A stretch of 64,000 bases of DNA from Anolis sagrei. Its lineage: Eukaryota > Chordata > Lepidosauria > Squamata > Anolidae. The notes under the pieces were generated by a model. That model was not told where the DNA came from. It was given only the letters and a program-made list of their open reading frames with translations, and searched no databases. Shown here piece by piece: positions 45,001 through 56,404 of the stretch; position 1 is the first letter of the stretch; the number at the start of each line of letters is the position of its first letter. A program made the translations under genes and the position numbers. The stretch is from NCBI RefSeq assembly GCF_037176765.1, contig NC_090025.1:164840822-164904821 (forward strand), read 5' to 3'.

Positions 45001-48000
45001 AAACCTCACTTGCCTAGTTGTGAGATCTCACAACCTCTGAGGATGCCTGCCATAGATGTGGGCGAAACGTCAGGAGAGAACATGGCCATGCAACCCGGAA
45101 AACTCACAGCAACCCAGTGATTCTGGGCAAGAAAGCCTTCGACAACACAAAGCTATTAAAGCTTCGAGACCACAATACTTTAACATGATATTTTGAGGTC
45201 TACAGATCATTATGCCCTGTATCTGAAGAAGTGAGTTTATATCCATGAAAGCTCATGCGAAAATACAAAGCAGTTAGTCTCAAAGGTGCTACTTCAGTCC
45301 CAGGCCCTTCCTCTTTTTGGTGCTGCTAGAGACTAGTATGGCCACTTCTTGATAGTAAAGTTTCCCCCTTGATATTAAGTCTAGTCATGTCCTACTCTGG
45401 GGGTTGTGCTTATTTCCATTTCTAAGCTGATGTGCCGGCATTGTCCATAGACACTTTCAAGGTCATGTGGCCAGCATGACTGCATGGAGTGCCGTTACCT
45501 TCCTGCCAGAGTAGACCTATTGATCTACTTACATTTGCATGCTTTCGAACTGCTAGGCTGGCAGAAGCTGGGGCTAACAGTGGGAGCTCACCCCGCTCCC
45601 TGGATTCAAACAGCTGATGTTTTGGTCAGCAAGTTCAGTGATTTACCCCACTGCGCCACCAGGGGGCTTCACTTCTTGATGTGACTATACAAAGTCTAAT
45701 GTATTGAAAAATGACTCACACCAAGCAGATATAAAGTGAAGCCTGGGGAAACCATTGCCTGTAGATGAGTGGCAGGTGGGAAGGGGGAATTAAGCCCTCC
45801 AGCTTCAATAAACAATCACTCCAGTTGATTTTCCCCTAATGAATTTTTCTTTCTACTTGGAAACTTAACAAGCCAGTAAGCTGGGGGATGCAGGGGAAGA
45901 AGAAAAATAATGAAGCTTTACTGCAGGGTGCATTAAAAAGGAAGAGAGAGCTGCAACCTCGTTTCAATCACCATTCCTTTCTATTAACTCACTTTCACTT
46001 CCCACAGTTGTTAGCCATTTGGCAGAACCCCATGTTCTGAAATGTAAGTCTACCACTATTATATCTAGCTAGGGCTGCAAAGGCATACCAAGCAGATGGC
46101 AAGAGCAGAGCTTATAAAACATGTATTTTTGGCCAACGGTCCATGCATTTAGCCAGCCAAACAGAGGTTAGAAAAGTTAATGTTTTGAATTACAACCCTC
46201 AGAAATTTCCCAGCCACCATGACTACTGTAAGTTTTTATTATCATAAAAATATGCAATATTACTATTATTGTAATTCCTACCATCAATGACTTCCCTCCC
46301 CCTACAACCCTACTTTTGCATTTTCTTCCTTGAGTCTCCTCAGCAGTAATTCCAAGTCTTCGTTATTTCCTGACAGTAGTATGGTAGATGTACATATCAT
46401 AAATTGTTCGTGGTCCTGACTCAAAATTTCACACCTTCCTTCTCACATTGGAAACCTCCAGGAACAATTTCATCAAAGATATGTTTGCCAGTGGATCAAA
46501 AAGAGCAACAGGGAGGCAACTCTTCAACTCATTTCAGCAATCTTTTCAAAGATCTGACAGGATAATCAGAACTGGTTTTGAGGTAAAAGGAGAGTTCATC
46601 ATACCTCTGAGACAGCAAAGGATCCTTAGATTTCTTAGGCAATGTAGGCTGGTTGGAGGCATCCCCCTTTTCCATGCTACCTTCTTCTTCCTGGAAAAAC
46701 CACATGAACTCAGATATTATTGTCATTAAGAGTCTAGAGCAGAAAAGGGTACTGAGGAAGCAGCAGGTACAGCAGGATGGGCAAACTTTGGCCCTCTTGG
46801 TGTTTTGGACCTCAATTCCCACAATTCCTAACAGCCGGTGGAAATAGAAGTCCAAAACATCTGGAGGGCTGAAGTTTGCCCATGCCTGAGTTAGAGCCAC
46901 TTCATGACATTATAGCAAAACACATTTGGTGGAAATAGACTTGTTACCCATGTGAACATTTTCCCAACCTCAACTCCAAAGTAACTCCTAGTGTAACAGG
47001 TATGTTATCTACAAAGCACATTTTTGTTTCTGTGCTGGGTGTTTCAATTCCTCTGATAAGTGAAACTGCAGTTGCAACCCATAGGTTGGATGAAAGTCAT
47101 TCCATAAACTGGAGAGAGATCTAAACCAGAAGTAGGAACCCTGTACTATAAATCCCATCAGCCTGACCCAGCATAGCCAAGGCCAGGAACGCTGGGAGTT
47201 ACAACCCCAACAATATCTGGAGGGCAACAGGGACCGCATCCTCAGTCTAGGAAGATAATCAAGCTGGCAATTATAAGCCCCTACATACTTTATTTTGACC
47301 TCTGCGTATACATATCCACAAAAAGGTCACCTTGTAAAAGAGGGGTGAGCCACTGTGGAAATTTAAGAGGCCATATTAGGCCTTGGGAGAACTTGGAGAG
47401 TTGCTCCTGCTCCAAGAATTAACTAACCATTATTTTTTCAAAAAATGCAAAAATATGTAGGGAATATGGGAGCTTTTCCAACATATTCTAGGTTTCAAAA
47501 AAGGCCCCTTCTGAGCCTAACTTACGTGATCTGAAAAATGTGTTTATATTGCTTTTAATTTCTGTTTTAATGTATATGTCCAATTTTTATTCTCTGTTGA
47601 TGGCATCAAATTGCTGCCAATTGTAAGGCCACTCTGAGTCCCCTCGGGGTTGAGAGGGGCGGGCTATAAATATAGTAAGCTAAAAGTTTTCCCTTGACAT
47701 GAAGTCCAGTCATGTCCAAATCTGGGGGTTGCTGCTCATCTCCTTTTCTAAGCCGAAGAGCCGGCGTTGTCCATAGACACCTCCAAGGTGTCTGCATGGA
47801 GCGCCATTACCTTCCCACTGGAACGGTACCTATTGATCTACTCAGATTTGCATGTTTTTGAACTGCTAGGTTGGCAGAAGCTGGGGCTAACACCGGGTGC
47901 TCATGCCACTCTTCGGATTCGAACCTGCAACCTTTCTATCAGCAAGTTCAGCAGCTTAGTGGTTTAACCCACTGTGCCACTGGGGGCTATATTTACTACT

Positions 48001-51000
48001 AACTATAGTAGTAAATAATAAATAAATCAGCCTGGGAAGAGGCATAAAAGGTGATGGAAATGCACTGCCATCCCTATTGTAGGGCTTCTTGAATTTTTCC
48101 AATCAAGACCCCTTTTGACCAAAGAAATGTTTATGTGACCCCAGGTATATAGGTATACAAAATAAATATAGAAATCAAACATTTACTGATAACAAATCAG
48201 CATTTGCAAGGCTTGCTATATAGGATGATTTCCCCTTTTATAAAGCACAGCTGAAGCATTTTCTATAGAGATCAACACTGCACAATAGTAAACATTTTCC
48301 TTGATATTAAGTCTAATCTTGTCTAATTCTGAGGGATGCTGCTCATCTTCATTTCTAAGCTGAAGCGCTGACATTATCGTAGACACCACCAAGGGTCATA
48401 TGGCCAGCATGACTACATGGAGTGCTGTTACCTTCCCGCAGAAGCACTACCTATTGATCTACTCACACCTGCATGTTTTCAAACTGCTGGTTGGTAGAAG
48501 CTGGGGCTAACAGCGGGAGCTCACCCCACAACCCAGATTCGAACCACCCTTTTGGTCAGCAAGTTCAGCAGCTCAGCAGTTTAACCCGCTGTGCCACCAG
48601 GGGGCCCTACTGTACAATAGGTAAGTGTAAATGTCCACAACAGCCACTAGGTGACACTCAGAAACCTTTCACTATTGCCAACTTTTTTGTAACCCCATTA
48701 TAAAAAGACCGTATTTGGAGTGGGGATCAACAGTTAAAGAATCCTTTAAGGAGACAGTTTGGAGCATTTGAAGACTTATATTTTTTTGAGGGGGGGAATA
48801 CAAAAATAGTTTTTGATTTTGTAGGGGGAGGGGGCAGAGGGTGCCCAAATATGGTAGAAATGCCCCCCCCCCCCCCATCCTCTAGAGTGCATTTGGGAGC
48901 ATTCTGGAGCAAATGGGTTGCATTTTGCCCATCTCTTCTGAGCACAGTCAGACTCCTGGTCCATCTAGTTTGGTATTCTCTACAATGACTAGCAGTTCTA
49001 GAGTTTTAGTCCAGGGATCCTTCCCAATCACAAAATGGGGCCTTCTGCACTCCGAGCATGAGTTCTGCCACTGAAATATCCCAACTCTCTAGGCCAGTGG
49101 TTCTCAACCTGTGGGTCCCCAGGTATTTTGGCCTACAACTCCCAGAAATCTCAGCCAATTTACCAGCTGTTAGAATTTCTGGGAGTTGAAGGCCAAAACA
49201 TCTACGAAACCAATGGTTGAGAACCACTACTCTAGGCACTCTCCTCTGTAAATAAATATATCTAAATTAATCAATACAGAAAGCTCGTTCCAAAACATTA
49301 TAAGAAATACTAAACAATTTATTAAACTGCAGATTGAAAAGCACTGTCCAGCATCCTATTAGAGGTATCTACCTTGAAAGGGTCTTTAGAACCACTAGGA
49401 TAGATCTACCCACAGTCGTTTGATACGTGGTAGCCAGGCTGTACTGAAATTAAGCTTAAGCAAAGAGAACTAAAAGCATATTCTTTCTTCCAGCCATCCA
49501 CCCATTACCTCCTACATACTGAAGGTCAACTTGCACAACTCTGAGATTTGCTAATTAAAATAGCTTTTTCGGATTCTCCACAAGCCAATCAAAAAGCATT
49601 ACCTCCTCCTGGGTGTTCAGCCCTAGAAGTCGTGCTCCTGAGAGGTCCAGGTCACTGACTGTAGTAACGGTGACAGTGTGGCCTGGGTGGTCGTAGCTCA
49701 CAGACTCTGTCCGGGATGTCACTAGATGCTCTAATTCATCAGCTTCCTCTGAGAACGCAAAAGAAGGAACATGCTGAAATGAGAAGTATCACAGTAACTT
49801 CTCCAATAAAATACCTGGGAAAATAGCATCGAAAGAAAACATCTCAAGTTTGAACTTTTCAGACTTCCTACTTTGTATACAGTATGACCCTTGCCTCTGC
49901 TGGACTGGCACCTGTGCTTTCAGTTACTCGTTTCTGACAAAATATAGGTATTTTATAATTTCTATACTATTTTATAATTTATAACATTTTATAATTACTA
50001 TAATATTTTAATTGGGAAAGAAATCCATCAACTGGTATTGCATTTAGATGGTCCTTATTGAGATTCTAGTGCAAAGCTTTCCATACTGTGTGTTGTGAGA
50101 CATTAGTGGGTTGAGGAGGAGGAATAGATGGTAATACTACCATTATAACCCCGATTAATAGCTTCCATCCATATCTGTGCCTTGTTCGCCCCACCAGCTC
50201 AATAGACGTCTTGAGCAATGACCAATCTATTTGCTTCCAAGAAACTGGGAAATGGATGCTTCCGTTTGATGTTCTGTTTCATGTCTGATATAACAGGTTG
50301 CGTTTTTCATGCAATTCTAGTTGTTAAGTCATAATTTGTTTTTATGTGTTTGGATGTCAATTTTTGTTATCATGAGCATATTATTTTATGTTCCAGCATT
50401 GAATGTCTGCCTTTTATGTTTAGAATTTGCCCTGACACCTTCCAGGGAGATAGGGCGGAATATAAATAAATAAATAAATGGCTGCAGTACATAGGTGCAC
50501 AAATATAATGAGAAAGCTGTGAGCCTATGTGAAATAATTTTAAAATATATTTAAAAATATATGTAAATGAAAGGTTTTCATGAGATATGTTGTGTATCCA
50601 TACATTTTGTTATTGCAATTTATGTATGCCTCTGTTTTTCTCATATGAGTTTGGCTTTAACCTGTAGTTTGTGTGTAAAACTGAATTACTGTGTTGCGAA
50701 ATTATGCACGTCTAAAAATGTGTCACTCACATGAAATGCATGGAAAACTCTGTTCTAGGGAATCTAATAATCTACCACCATCCTTCTGCCTTCAGTTGAG
50801 TCTATAGAAAACATTACAGACCAGGCATGGGCAAACTTCAGCCCTCCAGGTGTTTTGAACTTCAACTCCCACAAATCCTAACAGCCTCAGGCCTCTTCTT
50901 TCCCCCCCTCAGCCACTTAAGCTTAAATGTTGAATGAACATAATCTGGATTTTATATGTCAGTGTAGAAGGGGCCTCGGTGGATCCCATATAATTCCTCA

Positions 51001-54000
51001 CTATCTAAAGGTGTACAAACTCATGGCTAAAACACAAACAATAACATATCATCAGTAATCACCTAGAAGCATAATGTCTTAAATCAAGAAATAGTTTTCT
51101 AAGATCTACAGAGGTATTCGTTGGAACACCTCAGCAAGCGAGGGTCCAAAAATGGCAGGCTAAAACATAGAACCACAAGTCATGGCTGATATCAAATGAG
51201 AGATTCCCTCCTCCCCCCCGGGAACACAGAAGACTGGGCGACTTGGAAGGTGCTGAACAGAAAGCACTCTGCCACCACGACATGCAGAGTCAATCTTAAG
51301 AAATGGGGCCACAAAGTGGAGTCCATGACATGCAAGTGTGGAGAAGAGGAAACCACAGACCACCTACTACAATGCAGTCTGAGCCCTGCCACAGGCACAA
51401 TGGAGGACTTTCTCATAACAACACCAGAGGCACTCCAAGTGGCCAGCTGCTAGTCAAAGGGCATTTAATAGAATGCCAAGTTTTCAAACCTTGTGTTTTT
51501 TTAAATACATTACAACTATACTCTCAATTTGCTTCTGATATAATCAATAAATAAATAACCAAGAAGCAATACTGGAAGTCTATCTTTTTCACAACTGCTT
51601 CATTATCCATTAAGCAACTTTCCTGTGATCAGATTTCACTCAGTTGTGAGAAGAAATCTCCCCAATTCTTGCAAAGGACAGAAAATAAAATGCTGTCCAT
51701 ACTTCAAGCAGACTCGTTTCAAATCTTCCTTTCCGCAACCCTCCACAATCGTTATGCCTTTATAGAAAGGAGACTCACCTAAGGCATCTTCTCTTTCTTT
51801 CAACATTTTCATGTATTCCTTATGTCTCTAAAAGGCAAGTAAGAGAAACAAAATTCAAGCATAACAGAATGTTTTTCAAATAAATAACCATTTGGGTTGC
51901 TGTATGGTCATGTTCCAGAAGCATTATCTCCTGACATTTTGCCCATATCTATGGCAGGCATCCCCAGAGGTTGTGAAGTTTGTGGGAGTTGAAGTCTCTG
52001 AGGATGTCTGCCACAGATGTGGGTGAAATGTCAGGAGAGAATGCTTCTGGAACATGGCCATACAGCCTGCAAAACTCACAGCAACCCAGTGAAAGCCTTC
52101 GACAACAAATTAACCATGTGTCTTGCGCAAGAGTTGAACACTGGCAGTTTGGGCTATTGGGGCACACAATGTAGGCAACCACACTGGGGAGTAAGGCCAA
52201 ATGAACCTAGTGGTGCTTACTTTGGGGTAAGTATGCACAGGATGAGAAAACATGCCTATAACTGGAAAAAGAAGTAAAACAAGAATAGAAAAAGGTGATC
52301 AAGAGTAGTGAGCAAGTGCAAGTCTGCATCCTCTTAGTTACTATATTAGATAGATAGGTAGGTAGGTAGATAGATAGATAGCCGTGTCAGGAACTACTTG
52401 AAAAACTGCAAGTCACTTCTGGTGTGAGAGAATTGGCCGTCTGCAAGGATGTTGTCCATGGGATTCCCTGATGTTTTTACCATCCTTGTGGGAGGCTTCT
52501 TCATGAGGAGCTGGAGCTGATAGAGGGAGCTCATCCGTGCTCTCCCTGGATTCGAACCTAACACCTGTCGGTCCTGCCTGAACAGGGGTTTAACCCACTA
52601 TGCCACTGAGAAATCAATGTCTAGAATTAAGCGTTAATTAATACTATGGGGTTTAGACCACGCATGGGCAAACTTTGGTTCTATGGGTATTTTGGACTTC
52701 AACTCCCAGAATTCCTAACAGTCTAGGAATTATGAGAGTTGAAGTCCAAAACACTTGGAGGGCCGAAGTTTGCCCATGTCAGGTTTAGACCATCTGCTGC
52801 ATTTAGTATCAAAAGAATGGACATTACAACGCTCTCTGGATGCTATCCTTGAATGTTAAGGTTTAAAGAATGATGGGAGTTGCAGTCCATCGTCATGTAA
52901 TGGGGTTGCATTTGAAGCCATGTAGTGTTTTCTTCTGCAAGAATCATGGAATCATAGAATCACAGAGTTGGAAGAGACCTCGTGGGCCATCCAGTCCAAC
53001 CCCCTGCCAAGAAGCAGGAAAATCGCATTCAAAACACCCCCAACAGATGGCCATCCAGCATCTGTTTAAAAGCCTCCAATGATAGAGCCTCCACCACACT
53101 CCAGGGCAGAGAGTTCCACTGCTGAACAGCTATCAAAGTTATGCAGTTCTTCCTCATTTTTAGATGGAATCTCCTTTCCTGTAGTTTGAAGCCATTGTTC
53201 TGCATCCTAGTCTCCAGGGCAGAATAAAACAAGCTTGCTCCCATCTCCCTATGACTTTCTCTCATTTACACATGGCCCTCATCATGTCTCCTCTCAGGCT
53301 TCTCTTCTTCAGGCTAAACATGCATCCCTCGCCTGACTTCTTCTACCTGTCACAGAGATTGCAGAACCCCTTTTCTCAGGCCGACCACCCCCAAAGAGAG
53401 CAGTACCTCTTCCCTCATCTTCTTCTGTTCTTCCTTCAGCTTGCGTTTGATCTCCTCCATGGCTATTTTCCTCCTCTCCACCTTACGTTTGTGGAAGCCG
53501 GTCAGGTACTCTCTGGGAAGAGGAAAAAGATTGCGCTAAGTTAGAGACACAGGAGAGAAAGACAGTCTTCCATGCACATGGGAAGAAAAAGGGAAAACAT
53601 TGCCCTGCATAAACATCCCATACACTTATTTTGTCATGACAAAACAATTAAGTTATAGAGGTGTTTTTGCAAGAAGGGCTTTTAAAGTACTTGCATGGAT
53701 CTACAAACCAGAATAATTGTAATACAGTATTTCAGACTGTAAGGAATGGGGATACCGGGTTGCTGTGAGTTTTCTGGGCTGTACGGCCATGTTCCAGAAG
53801 CATTCTCTACTGACATTTTGCCCACATCTATGGCAGGCATTCTCAGAGGTTTTGAGATCTGTTGGAAACTAGGCAAGTGGGGTTTATATATCTGTGGAAT
53901 GCTCAGGGTGGGAGAAAAACATCTTGTCTACTTGGGGCAAGTATGAATGCTGCAATTAATCACGTTGATTAGCGTCGCAAAGCCTTGCCGTTTCAAGGCC

Positions 54001-56138
54001 TGGCTGCTTCCTACCTGAGGGGATCCTTTGTTGGGAGGTGTTAGCTGGCCCCGATTGATTCCTGTCTGAAATTCCCCTGTTTTTGAGTGTTGCTCTTTAT
54101 TTACTGAGATACTCTTTATTTATGGGGATACTGTTTACAATTAGTCCCCCATCTAAACTGCCATATAAAATCCAGATTATCTGCTTTGAACTGGATTATA
54201 TGGCAGTGTAGACTCAAGCTCCTTCTACACTGCCTTATAATCCAGATCATATCTGATAGGATATGATGCTTTTATTGTTATTTATTTATTTACAACATTT
54301 ATATGAATTCTTTCTCACCTCAAAGGGGACTCAGAGCGGCTTACACGTTATATGTACATACAATATATTATATTATTAGAATAGCACAATATTAGCATTA
54401 CTATATTGTACTATACTATATTTTTAGAATAGCACAATATTAGCATTATATATTACTATATTATACTATACAATGATACTGTAATGGTATTAGTAATATT
54501 ACATGTAATATATAATTATATATTATATAATTATATTATATTATATTATATTATGTATCTCCGCCCCCAACCCTATCAGTATTCAAATTTGGATGTTTTA
54601 GGGTATTTGTGTCAGATTTGTCCCCTATCCTGACACATTACATTGCCCTCTCACCCAATGTTTTTAATTTTTTTAATTACTTGCAACTGGCCCATCCCAC
54701 TGTGATTAATTTTCTGTGTTCAAATGTTCTGATTTTATATTGTTTGATGTGTATACTTATATTGGTTCTGTATTTTATTTTTTAGTTTCTGCTGTGTTCT
54801 TGTATATTGTTTGGCCTCATGTAAACCGCCCCGAGTCCCCTTGGGGAGATAGTGGCGGGGTATAAATAAAGATTATTATTCTTATTATTAGGTCCAGTGA
54901 ATGAGAATATATCCTGCATATCAGATATTTACATTACGATTTCAAACAGTAGCAAAATTACAGTTACATATATGTTAATTTACTTTGAGTCCTCTTTGGG
55001 GGGGAGCTAAAGCAGGGTATAAATAAATATACAATAATAATAATAATAATAATAATAATAATCTACTTTATCTGCATTGAACTGGTTTATATGGAGCCCC
55101 CGGTGGCGCAGTGGGTTAAACCCCTGTGCCGGCAGGACTGAAGACCGACAGGTCGCAGGTTCGAATCCGGGGAGAGGCGGATGAGCTCCCTCTATCAGCT
55201 ACAGCTCCTCATACTGGGACATGATACAATAATAATAATAATAATAATAATCCACTTTATCTGCTTTGAACTGGATTATATGGAGCCCCCAGTGGCGCAG
55301 TGGGTTAAACCCCTGTGCCGGCAGGACTGAAGACCGACAGGTCGCAGGTTCGAATCTGGAAAGAGGCGAATGAGCTCCCTCTGTCAGCTCCAGCTCCCCA
55401 TGCAGGGACATGAGAGAAGCCTCCTACAAGGATGATAAAAACATCAAATCATCCGGGCATTCCCTGGGCAATGTCCTTGCAGATGGCAAATTCTCTCACA
55501 CCAGAAGCGACTTGCAGTTTCTCAAGACAAAAAACTGGATTATATGAGTCTACACTGCCATATAATCCACTTCAAAGCAGATAACATGGATTTTATACAG
55601 CAGTGTAGGTGGGTCCAAAGGGCCCTTCCACACAGCCATATAACCCAGACTATCAAGGCAGAAAATCTCACAATATCTGCTTTGAACTGGATTATCTGAG
55701 TCCACACTGCCATATATTCCAATTCAAAGCTGCTAATGTGGGATTTTATTCAACTATATGGAAGGGGCCTTAGTCAGCACGATACATATATGAGTCTCAG
55801 TCCATTTAGAGTGCGTCTACACTGTAGAATGAATGCAGTTTGATACCACTTTAACTGAACTGGCTCAACGCCATGGAATCATGGCAGTTTTGCAAGGTCT
55901 TTAGCTTTCTCTGCCAAAGAGTGCCAGTGCGGCACCAAACTGTGCCGCCCAGGATTCCACAGCCTTTAAAGCGGGATAAAACTGCGTTAAGGCTGCAGTG
56001 TAGATGCACCCCTTGCTCCTGCCCATGCGTCCCTTCCCCACTGTTTTCCCGCTTCGCTCACCGCCGGTTTTCTTCGTCGAAAGTGACGATCCTCCGGATT
56101 GTGGCGGATCCATCGCGCTTCTTCTTTTTGCGACCCAT
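41841..56138 (-). CDS. NOL12: NOL12 (nucleolar protein 12), complete, six exons
   Basis: Exons on the minus strand: 56138-56062, 53512-53407, 51827-51779, 49748-49603, 46690-46605, 42012-41841 (stop included). All have GT/AG borders and matching phases, and encode 211 residues (human NOL12 is about 213). The order is conserved: [27 protein letters not shown], the basic helix [53 protein letters not shown], and a Lys/Arg-rich nucleolar tail ending RRHVQE. NOL12 (Nop25 family) is an RNA-binding nucleolar protein needed for pre-rRNA processing. No frame damage is visible, so the gene looks functional. Introns hold many transposons. The poly(A) site was not identified. Confidence 0.96.
42749..43710 (+). 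repeat. Repeat family D (long copy) with CR1 piece and LINE tail
   Basis: Starts ACTAGCCATGTGTTGCTGTG, ends ATTACATTTTTATTTATATA at 43615. Contains a CR1 3' fragment (about 42990-43085, GGGAGTTGGACTGGGTGG). A LINE tail (TTGGATATGGCATTGAATG...) follows to 43710. Confidence 0.65.
44078..44320 (-). mobile_element. SINE B, antisense
   Basis: GAGAATTGGCTGTCTGCAAG, end AACCCATTGCACCTCCGAGG. Confidence 0.8.
44460..45150. mobile_element. Two Penelope-like ends in inverted orientation
   Basis: 44460-44955 is antisense and includes the coding end ([26 protein letters not shown] on the minus strand). 44955-45150 is a sense 3' end. In the sense part GTTGTGAGATCTCACAAC forms a perfect small palindrome where other copies read TTCCAACAGATCTCAC. 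Confidence 0.75.
45352..45670 (-). mobile_element. SINE A, antisense
   Basis: TTTCCCCCTTGATATTAAGT start, CTGCGCCACCAGGGGGC end. Confidence 0.85.
46605..46690 (-). CDS. NOL12: NOL12 exon 5
   Basis: Acceptor TTTTTCCAG|GAA, donor CAGAG|GTATGA. Encodes [18 protein letters not shown] and [10 protein letters not shown], as in the mammalian KSRDPLLSQ block. Confidence 0.95.
46775..46887. mobile_element. hAT MITE (CAGGCATGGGC family), shortened
   Basis: CAGGATGGGCAAACTTTGG...CATCTGGAGGG...GCCCATGCCTG; lies about 85 bp upstream (gene sense) of NOL12 exon 5. Confidence 0.75.
47530..47990. mobile_element. LINE tail followed by antisense SINE A
   Basis: 47530-47685 is a sense LINE tail (CACTCTGAGTCCCCTCGGGG, GGGCTATAAATATAG); 47685-47990 is antisense SINE A (GTTTTCCCTTGACATGAAGT to CTGTGCCACTGGGGG). 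Confidence 0.8.
48290..48608 (-). mobile_element. SINE A, antisense
   Basis: TTTCCTTGATATTAAGTC start, CTGTGCCACCAGGGGGCC end. It has inserted into an older hAT-like fragment (48085-48290 and 48610-48690). Confidence 0.8.
49095..49229. mobile_element. Palindromic hAT MITE with perfect 8-bp duplication
   Basis: CAGTGGTTCTCAACCTGTGG...GGTTGAGAACCACTA, flanked by CTCTAGGC (49087-49094, 49230-49237). Same family as 18663. Confidence 0.88.
49603..49748 (-). CDS. NOL12: NOL12 exon 4
   Basis: Acceptor GTTCTCAG|AG, donor GAGGAG|GTAATG. Encodes [20 protein letters not shown], then [20 protein letters not shown]. Confidence 0.96.
50330..50480 (+). repeat. LINE 3' tail with (AAAT)n
   Basis: CAGCATTGAATGTCTGCC, GGGAGATAGGGCGGAATATA, (AAAT)n at 50460-50478. 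49749-50330 shows nothing recognised. Confidence 0.7.
50818..50990. mobile_element. Half hAT MITE joined to half of another MITE
   Basis: 50818-50932 has the left arm CCAGGCATGGGCAAACTTC to CCCCTCAGCCACTTAAGC and no right arm; 50933-50990 (AATCTGGATTTTATATG, GAAGGGGCCTCGG) belongs to the GGGCCCTTCCACA-like group. Confidence 0.55.
51195..51480 (+). mobile_element. LINE C-terminal zinc-knuckle fragment
   Basis: Encodes [20 protein letters not shown], then [15 protein letters not shown] and [15 protein letters not shown], a Cys/His knuckle typical of the end of some non-LTR retrotransposon ORFs. Clade not decided. Confidence 0.65.
51779..51827 (-). CDS. NOL12: NOL12 exon 3 (49 bases)
   Basis: Acceptor TTTTAG|AGA, donor TTAG|GTGAGT. 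Encodes [16 protein letters not shown], matching RHQEYLKMLAEREEAL of mammals. Too short to stand out as an open frame. Confidence 0.95.
51893..52108. mobile_element. Fold-back pair of Penelope-like ends
   Basis: Antisense GGTTGCTGTATGGTCATG...CATCCCCAGAGGTTGTG meets sense CTCTGAGGATGTCTGCC...CATACAGCCTGCAAAACTCA. Lies 65 bp upstream (gene sense) of NOL12 exon 3. Confidence 0.8.
52350..52615 (-). mobile_element. (TAGA/TAGG)n and antisense SINE B
   Basis: Tetranucleotide repeat at 52350-52383, then CAGGAACTACTTGAAAAACTGC to CCACTATGCCACTGAG. Confidence 0.78.
52659..52782. mobile_element. Palindromic hAT MITE with perfect 8-bp duplication
   Basis: CACGCATGGGCAAACTTTGG...GTTTGCCCATGTCAG, flanked by GTTTAGAC (52651-52658, 52783-52790). 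Both termini carry one or two changes from CAGGCATG. Confidence 0.85.
52945..53345 (-). mobile_element. CR1 LINE 3' end
   Basis: Starts ATCATGGAATCATAGAATCA (the CR1 ATTCTATG-type 3' end), GTTGGAAGAGACCTCGTGGG; the minus strand encodes [16 protein letters not shown] and [17 protein letters not shown]. Ends about 60 bp from the NOL12 exon 2 donor. Confidence 0.9.
53407..53512 (-). CDS. NOL12: NOL12 exon 2
   Basis: Acceptor CTTCCCAG|A, donor GAAGAG|GTACTG. Encodes [16 protein letters not shown] and the charged helix to KKMREE, the most conserved part of the Nop25 family. Confidence 0.97.
53757..54105 (-). mobile_element. Penelope-like element 3' fragment
   Basis: GGGTTGCTGTGAGTTTTCTG, CAGAAGCATTCTCTACTGA, through GATTCCTGTCTGAAATTCCC. 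Confidence 0.8.
54110..54890. repeat. MITE piece, LINE tails in both orientations and TA-rich DNA
   Basis: 54160-54245: ATAAAATCCAGATTATCTGC-type MITE. 54270-54370: antisense LINE tail. 54380-54560: TATATTA-rich. 54700-54890: sense tail (ACCGCCCCGAGTCCCCTTGG, TATAAATAAAG). Confidence 0.6.
55031..55540 (+). mobile_element. Two SINE B copies separated by (AAT)n
   Basis: 55093-55225 (truncated) and 55283-55540 (complete) both start GGAGCCCCC(G/A)GTGGCGCAG. The same TGGATTATATGGAGCCCC context precedes both, with (AAT)n at 55031-55063 and 55226-55251, pointing to a local duplication of flank plus SINE. Confidence 0.8.
55613..56015. mobile_element. Two palindromic MITEs in NOL12 intron 1
   Basis: 55613-55775 (GGGCCCTTCCACACAGCC...GGAAGGGGCC) and 55808-56015 (GCGTCTACACTGTAGAATGA...CAGTGTAGATGCACC). 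A further piece of the first family is at 55540-55612. Confidence 0.75.
56062..56138 (-). CDS. NOL12: NOL12 exon 1
   Basis: Start codon at 56138; encodes [20 protein letters not shown] then DEENR, donor GGCG|GTGAGC, phase 2. Surrounding DNA is GC-rich. A palindromic MITE ends about 45 bp inside intron 1. Confidence 0.96.
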
Positions 56139-56404
56139 TTGCTGAGCTTTTTTCCCCGGCAAAGGAAACCACGTTTCCTCGCTCTCTTCTGCTTGACGCC
56201 GCCTCTTCCGCCTCCTTGGGCGAGCCAGGCTTCATTCTGTCCATGAAACATTGCCCCCTGCCGGCCGTTGGGTGCATCACTCCAAGGTGGAATATAAGCC
56301 TGGATGGCCATTTTCAGCAGTCTTTTAGCTGTGTATTTAGTACAGTTCTTTCGAGAAAAGCAATCACCAGCCAATCCCTTTCCAATGCCAGAGATACAGC
56401 TTAA

